NCBI GenBank assembly: GCA_913054485.1
Contig: CAJXHQ010000088.1
Span: 1 to 8,891, forward strand
Source: an uncultured Paracoccaceae bacterium
GTDB taxonomy: Bacteria; Pseudomonadota; Alphaproteobacteria; Rhodobacterales; Rhodobacteraceae
DNA length: 8,891 bases
Direction: 5' to 3'
Below, in pieces: positions 5,905-8,891 of the stretch. The position numbers and the translations under genes are program-made. Every line of letters begins with the position of its first letter. Position 1 is the stretch's first letter. The notes below the pieces were generated by a model, which was given only the letters and a program-made list of their open reading frames with translations, was not told the origin of the DNA and did no database searches.

Positions 5905-6873
5905 TCAGCCGGCAGAACGGTCTTGCAAGACCACCTCATAGCCGGGCTCCTCCGGCTCATCATCGATCAGTTCGGTCGGGAAACCGGGCGCCGTGACAGA
6001 GAGCCCCGTTGCCTCTTCCAGACGCTCGATCATCCGGTCGGACTGCGCCCGCTCGCCGTAGCGGCGCTGGCCGTCCTTCATCATCTCGATCATCAGGGGC
6101 GACAGTTCCAGCGGCACATTGTTGCGGTCTGCCAGCTCCTGGAACAGGCCGATGTCCTTCATCACCAGATCCATGGTGAAATTCACATCACGCGACCCCG
6201 ACAGGATCAGCTGGCTTTCGGTTTCATGCGCAAAAGACGTGCCCGAGGACATCGAAATCGCCTCAAACGTCATGCCCAGATCCATGCCGCAGGCCTTCAT
6301 CACGGTCAGCGCTTCCATCACCGCCAGCAGGTTCATATTGGCGAGGTAGTTGGTCATCACCTTCAGAACCGAGGAATTGCCGATCTCGCCCACATGCAGG
6401 ATGCGGCGGCCCATGGTGGTCAGGATGGGCAGGATCCGGTCGAAAGTCTCGCGGTCGCAGCCCGCGTAGATCGAGATATTGCCGGTATCGGCCCGGTGGC
6501 AGCCGCCCGAAACCGGGCAATCAACAGGCGACCCGCCCTTTTCAGCGATCAGCGCGCCAAGCCGTTTGACCTCGGCCACGTCGGTGGTGGACATTTCCAT
6601 CCAGATTTTGCCGGGGCTGACATGCGGGATCATCTCGCTGACCACCGCATCCGAGGCGGCGGGGCTGGGCAGGCAGGTGATCACCGCATCGCAATTCTGC
6701 ATCATCTCGGCAGGACTGCCGCCGGGTTTTGCGCCGCGGCCGACAAATTTCTGCACCAGATCCGCGTCCAGATCGTGCACGGTGACATCCAGCCCGTTGC
6801 GCACCAGGCTGCCCGCCAGCTTGCCGCCCACATTGCCAAGGCCGATGAAGCCCACTTTCAGATCGGTTCCCAT
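5905..6873 (-). CDS. Beta-hydroxyacid dehydrogenase (3-hydroxyisobutyrate dehydrogenase family)
   Basis: This 322-residue cytoplasmic NAD(P)-dependent oxidoreductase belongs to the family of 3-hydroxyisobutyrate dehydrogenase, tartronate semialdehyde reductase and YihU-type reductases. The N-terminal Rossmann motif is GFIGLGNVG (residues 8-16), with D34 at the end of the second strand favouring NAD. The substrate signature is DCPVSGG (118-124). The catalytic lysine is K171 in GNSSVLKVMTNYL, with N175 one turn on, and K239-D240 sit in the usual MKD position. Two oddities are CHRA after the SGG signature, where Gly or Lys is usual at the Arg, and an acidic C-terminal tail of about 25 residues (DDEPEEP) that makes it longer than the usual roughly 295. 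The start at 6873 is supported by AAAGGA seven bases upstream; the frame is open to 6966, but that part covers the promoter region. It is divergent from lysR, so it is a plausible target of that regulator. The substrate cannot be told from the sequence. Confidence 0.88.
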   Translation of the reverse strand: MGTDLKVGFIGLGNVGGKLAGSLVRNGLDVTVHDLDADLVQKFVGRGAKPGGSPAEMMQNCDAVITCLPSPAASDAVVSEMIPHVSPGKIWMEMSTTDVAEVKRLGALIAEKGGSPVDCPVSGGCHRADTGNISIYAGCDRETFDRILPILTTMGRRILHVGEIGNSSVLKVMTNYLANMNLLAVMEALTVMKACGMDLGMTFEAISMSSGTSFAHETESQLILSGSRDVNFTMDLVMKDIGLFQELADRNNVPLELSPLMIEMMKDGQRRYGERAQSDRMIERLEEATGLSVTAPGFPTELIDDEPEEPGYEVVLQDRSAG

Positions 6874-6903
6874 CACGCTTTCCTTTGTGCGGTGAAATTG
6901 AGG

Positions 6904-6966
6904 TTGGGTCACGGCTAGCTTGACCGCAGCCAAAATTAAAACGAATAATAACGACGACTGACCCAA
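6904..6966. promoter_or_regulatory. Probable LysR-type operator region
   Basis: The 109-bp gap between the dehydrogenase and lysR contains TTGGGTCA (6904-6911) and its exact inverse TGACCCAA (6959-6966), 47 bases apart. A third half-site, TGACC (6921-6925), forms GGTCA-N9-TGACC with the left arm. Several spaced half-sites between a LysR gene and its divergent neighbour are the usual regulatory-plus-activation site arrangement of this family. The spacing is not a strict T-N11-A, so the assignment is by context. Confidence 0.5.
6920..6949 (+). promoter_or_regulatory. Possible lysR promoter
   Basis: TTGACC (6920-6925) and AATAAT (6944-6949) are separated by 18 bases, placing a start near 6956, about 27 bases before the lysR ATG. 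The -35 overlaps the TGACC half-site, which would suit negative autoregulation. Confidence 0.4.
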
Positions 6967-6982
6967 AGATTATTTGTGACAC

Positions 6983-7870
6983 ATGCCGGATCTCCCAAAT
7001 CTCGTCTGGCTGCGCGCCTTTGAGGCCGCAGCCCGCCAGAAAAGCTTCACCGCGGCGGCGGCCGAACTGGGGCTGACCCAGGCCGCCGTCAGCCATCAGG
7101 TGCGCAGCCTGGAGAAAAGCTTTGGCGCGATGCTATTTGTGCGCCATGCCCGGCATCTGGAGCTGACCGGCCTCGGTAATGCCTATTACCCTACCGTGGC
7201 CCAGGCGCTGGAGGACATTGCCCATTCCACCCGCGGACTGATCGGGCCGGCGCCGGCCCGCACCGTGACACTGCGCGCGCCGATCTCCACGTCGGTTCTG
7301 TGCATCGCGCCGCAGCTGGGGGCCTTTCACGCGGATCACCCGCGCCTGCGCATCCGGCTGGTGTCCTCGGTCTGGACCGGCAGCACCCCGGAGGAGGAGG
7401 TGGACATCGACCTGCGCCTTGGCCCCGCCAGCTGGTTCGGGCGGCGTGCGCATCTGCTGTCCGAGGAAACCGCCATGGCCGTCATGGCGCCGCATCTGGC
7501 CCCCGCGCTGCCTGACATGCCCGCGCTGTTTGCGCAGAACCTGATTCACATTCACGGCTATCAGGACCATTGGCTGCGCCTCTCCAAACAGGAGGGCACC
7601 CCGATGGACGACCATCGCGCGGCGCTGTTTGTGGATACCTCGCTGGCGGCCATTGAACTGGCCGCTTCAGGCGCCGGGGCGGCCATGCTGATGCGCCGCT
7701 ATGCCGCCCCGCCGCTGGCACAGGGGCGGCTGACGCAGATATCCGGTGCGGAAATCCCCATGGGACAAGGCCACTACCTGATGCCCGCCACCGGCGAGAA
7801 CCCCCGCAGCACCGAGGTTTCCCTGGTGCGGGACTGGCTGGTTACGCTGTTCGGCCAGCCCCTGCTTTAA
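6983..7870 (+). CDS. LysR-family transcriptional regulator (GcvA-like)
   Basis: This 295-residue DNA-binding regulator is of normal LysR length. The N-terminal winged helix-turn-helix spans about residues 6-65. It has LRAFEAAARQKSFTAAAAELGLTQ-type wording, the recognition helix AAVSHQVRSLE (35-45), and then LF and LELT motifs. This wording, including AVSHQV, is typical of the GcvA/AmpR subgroup. The effector-binding domain runs from about residue 92 to the end (VTLRAPIST onward, with VDIDLRLG and a late GAGAAML segment). The start at 6983 matches the family N-terminus, although no clear ribosome site precedes it. It is divergent from the dehydrogenase and sits just upstream of the reductive dehalogenase-like gene in the same direction, so it probably controls one or both, with an effector related to the pathway substrate. 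The effector is unknown. Confidence 0.9.
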   Translation: MPDLPNLVWLRAFEAAARQKSFTAAAAELGLTQAAVSHQVRSLEKSFGAMLFVRHARHLELTGLGNAYYPTVAQALEDIAHSTRGLIGPAPARTVTLRAPISTSVLCIAPQLGAFHADHPRLRIRLVSSVWTGSTPEEEVDIDLRLGPASWFGRRAHLLSEETAMAVMAPHLAPALPDMPALFAQNLIHIHGYQDHWLRLSKQEGTPMDDHRAALFVDTSLAAIELAASGAGAAMLMRRYAAPPLAQGRLTQISGAEIPMGQGHYLMPATGENPRSTEVSLVRDWLVTLFGQPLL

Positions 7871-7872
7871 GC

Positions 7873-8891
7873 TTGAAATACTTCTTGCACCGCAAAATCG
7901 CCGGCGATAGCGTCGCCGCCATGGCATGGCCCAGCAACACCCCGCCCCAACGCGATGGCGACAGCAAGGCAGGCATCGAAGTCACCGATGACTTCGAACC
8001 CTTTGCCCAGCGCAATGATGTTTTCACCCGCGCCTTCTGGGACGATCAGGTGAAATCGAAACACACTGCCAAGTTCTTCGCCTCCTACCGGATGGAGGCC
8101 GCACCGCGCCGTGGCGACGGGTTCACCCAGCATGATTTTGCCCTGCGCAATGCGGCCTGGCTGATCTCGGACGTGGTGTCCAACCGCAATGCGGACAAGG
8201 GAATCCGCGAAGGGTTTCAGGCCCCGATCCAGCCCGACACGCCGGTGGCAAAGGACGCGGTCGCGGTGGACGACCCGGCGAAAATGTCGTCTGAGGTCAA
8301 ACGCATCGCAAAGTTCTTCGGCGCGGATCTCTGCGGCATCACCGATCTGGACGAGCGCTGGCTCTATTCTGCCCGCGTTGACACCCGCGACATGAGTGAC
8401 GCACCGCATGACCTGCCCGAGGGGCTGAATACGGTGATCGTGCTGGGCCACGAAATGGACAAGGAGCTGGTCGCCACCTACCCCTCCGCCCTTGCCGGGG
8501 CCGCGACGGGGCGCGAATACAGCCATGAGGCCTCCATCGTGATGCAGCTGGCAGCTTACATCCGCAACCTCGGCTACGAGGCGGTGCCATCGATGAACGA
8601 CACCGGGCTGGTCATTCCTTATGCAGTAAAGGCCGGGCTTGGCGAATATGCCCGCAATCAGATGGTGATCACGCCGGAATTCGGGCCGCGCCTGCGGTTT
8701 TCCAAGATCTTCACCAACCTGCCGCTGGCGCATGACGTCCCGGAACCAAAGGGTGTGAAGGACTTCTGCAATATCTGCACCAAATGCGCCGATGCCTGCC
8801 CGGTGAAGGCCCTGCCCTTCGGCCCGCCCGAGACCGGCGGCAAGAATGTCTCGGCCATCAAAGGCGTGAAGAAATGGACCTCGGATGCGGA
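7873..8891 (+). CDS. Reductive dehalogenase-like corrinoid iron-sulfur protein (partial, C-terminus beyond window)
   Basis: 339 residues are visible, and the frame runs off the right edge. Reductive dehalogenases remove halogens from organic compounds using a corrinoid and two [4Fe-4S] clusters. The first cluster motif is C299-x-x-C302-x-x-C305-x-x-x-C309-P. Before it comes wording typical of RdhA: AAYIRNLGY (227-235), NDTGL (242-246), AGLGEYARNQMVITPEFGPRLRF (254-276) and FTNLPL. Y216, N242 and R275 have the same spacing as the active-site Tyr246, Asn272 and Arg305 of PceA; Y216 and K278 have the spacing of Tyr426 and Lys488 of NpRdhA (numbers from memory). No twin-arginine signal is visible, so it is probably cytoplasmic and catabolic. 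The TTG at 7873 is preferred because codon use with GC-rich third positions and a basic leader (KYFLHRK) continue up to it. It lies two bases after the lysR stop with no clear ribosome site. ATG 7921 is the alternative. Epoxyqueuosine reductase (QueG) is a less likely relative. Confidence 0.85.
   Translation, partial: MKYFLHRKIAGDSVAAMAWPSNTPPQRDGDSKAGIEVTDDFEPFAQRNDVFTRAFWDDQVKSKHTAKFFASYRMEAAPRRGDGFTQHDFALRNAAWLISDVVSNRNADKGIREGFQAPIQPDTPVAKDAVAVDDPAKMSSEVKRIAKFFGADLCGITDLDERWLYSARVDTRDMSDAPHDLPEGLNTVIVLGHEMDKELVATYPSALAGAATGREYSHEASIVMQLAAYIRNLGYEAVPSMNDTGLVIPYAVKAGLGEYARNQMVITPEFGPRLRFSKIFTNLPLAHDVPEPKGVKDFCNICTKCADACPVKALPFGPPETGGKNVSAIKGVKKWTSDA

Noticed and set aside
5902..6918. Rightward open frame (338 residues) opposite the beta-hydroxyacid dehydrogenase
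   Set aside because: It is a His/Gln/Arg-rich antisense shadow; the leftward frame has clear catalytic motifs.
7867..8733. Leftward open frame (288 residues) opposite the dehalogenase-like gene
   Set aside because: It is an antisense shadow. The rightward frame carries the Cys cluster and RdhA wording.
8767..8802. Reading the Cys cluster protein as epoxyqueuosine reductase (QueG)
   Set aside because: QueG is smaller and differs around the Gly-rich loop before the cluster. The AGLGEYARN, ITPEFGPR and FTNLPL wording and the Tyr/Lys spacing favour a dehalogenase.
1..8891. CRISPR arrays, tRNA/rRNA genes, insertion sequences, prophage or anti-phage genes
   Set aside because: No regularly spaced repeats, tRNA-like cloverleaf, transposase motifs or terminal inverted repeats were seen on either strand by eye.

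Overview
The window looks like chromosomal DNA of a marine Roseobacter-group alphaproteobacterium (Rhodobacterales, of the Phaeobacter/Leisingera/Ruegeria kind). This rests on the high-GC coding style, the heterotetrameric-type sarcosine oxidase, the mitochondrial-like glutamate dehydrogenase, the three-gene tad cluster and a small membrane protein of a sort I associate with Rhodobacterales. These are family resemblances read by eye; no database was searched.

Layout. 1-459 (-) is the N-terminal part of sarcosine oxidase beta subunit (soxB), cut by the window edge. Two tandem intrinsic terminators (about 632-704, acting leftward) separate it from a 476-residue glutamate dehydrogenase (725-2155, -). 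A divergent intergenic region of about 330 bp, with a near-consensus CtrA-like box, leads into a compact rightward cluster (2490-5299). It encodes a TadG-like von Willebrand factor A (vWA) protein and two TadE/TadF-like minor pseudopilins, coupled by a 4-base overlap and a 3-base gap. This cluster has visibly lower GC in sampled lines (45-48%) than the lysR gene (72% in one sampled line). Meeting it head-on, with 3 bp between stop codons, is a small two-helix membrane protein (5303-5797, -). A strong leftward terminator (5822-5849) lies just upstream of that gene.

The right third may be a catabolic module. It holds a beta-hydroxyacid dehydrogenase (5905-6873, -), a divergent LysR regulator (6983-7870, +), and immediately behind it a reductive dehalogenase-like protein (7873 to the window end, +). 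The dehalogenase has a CxxCxxCxxxCP iron-sulfur motif. It also has Tyr, Asn, Arg and Lys at spacings that match, as I recall them, the active-site residues of PceA and NpRdhA. No export signal is visible, which fits a cytoplasmic catabolic enzyme rather than a respiratory one. The 109-bp lysR/dehydrogenase intergenic region carries three TGACC-type half-sites, including an 8-bp perfect inverted repeat spanning it.

Together the window holds C1/amino-acid catabolism (sarcosine, glutamate), a surface-attachment pilus component and a putative organohalide-catabolism locus. The last is the most interesting part. Its substrate cannot be read from the sequence, and the dehalogenase C-terminus lies outside the window.
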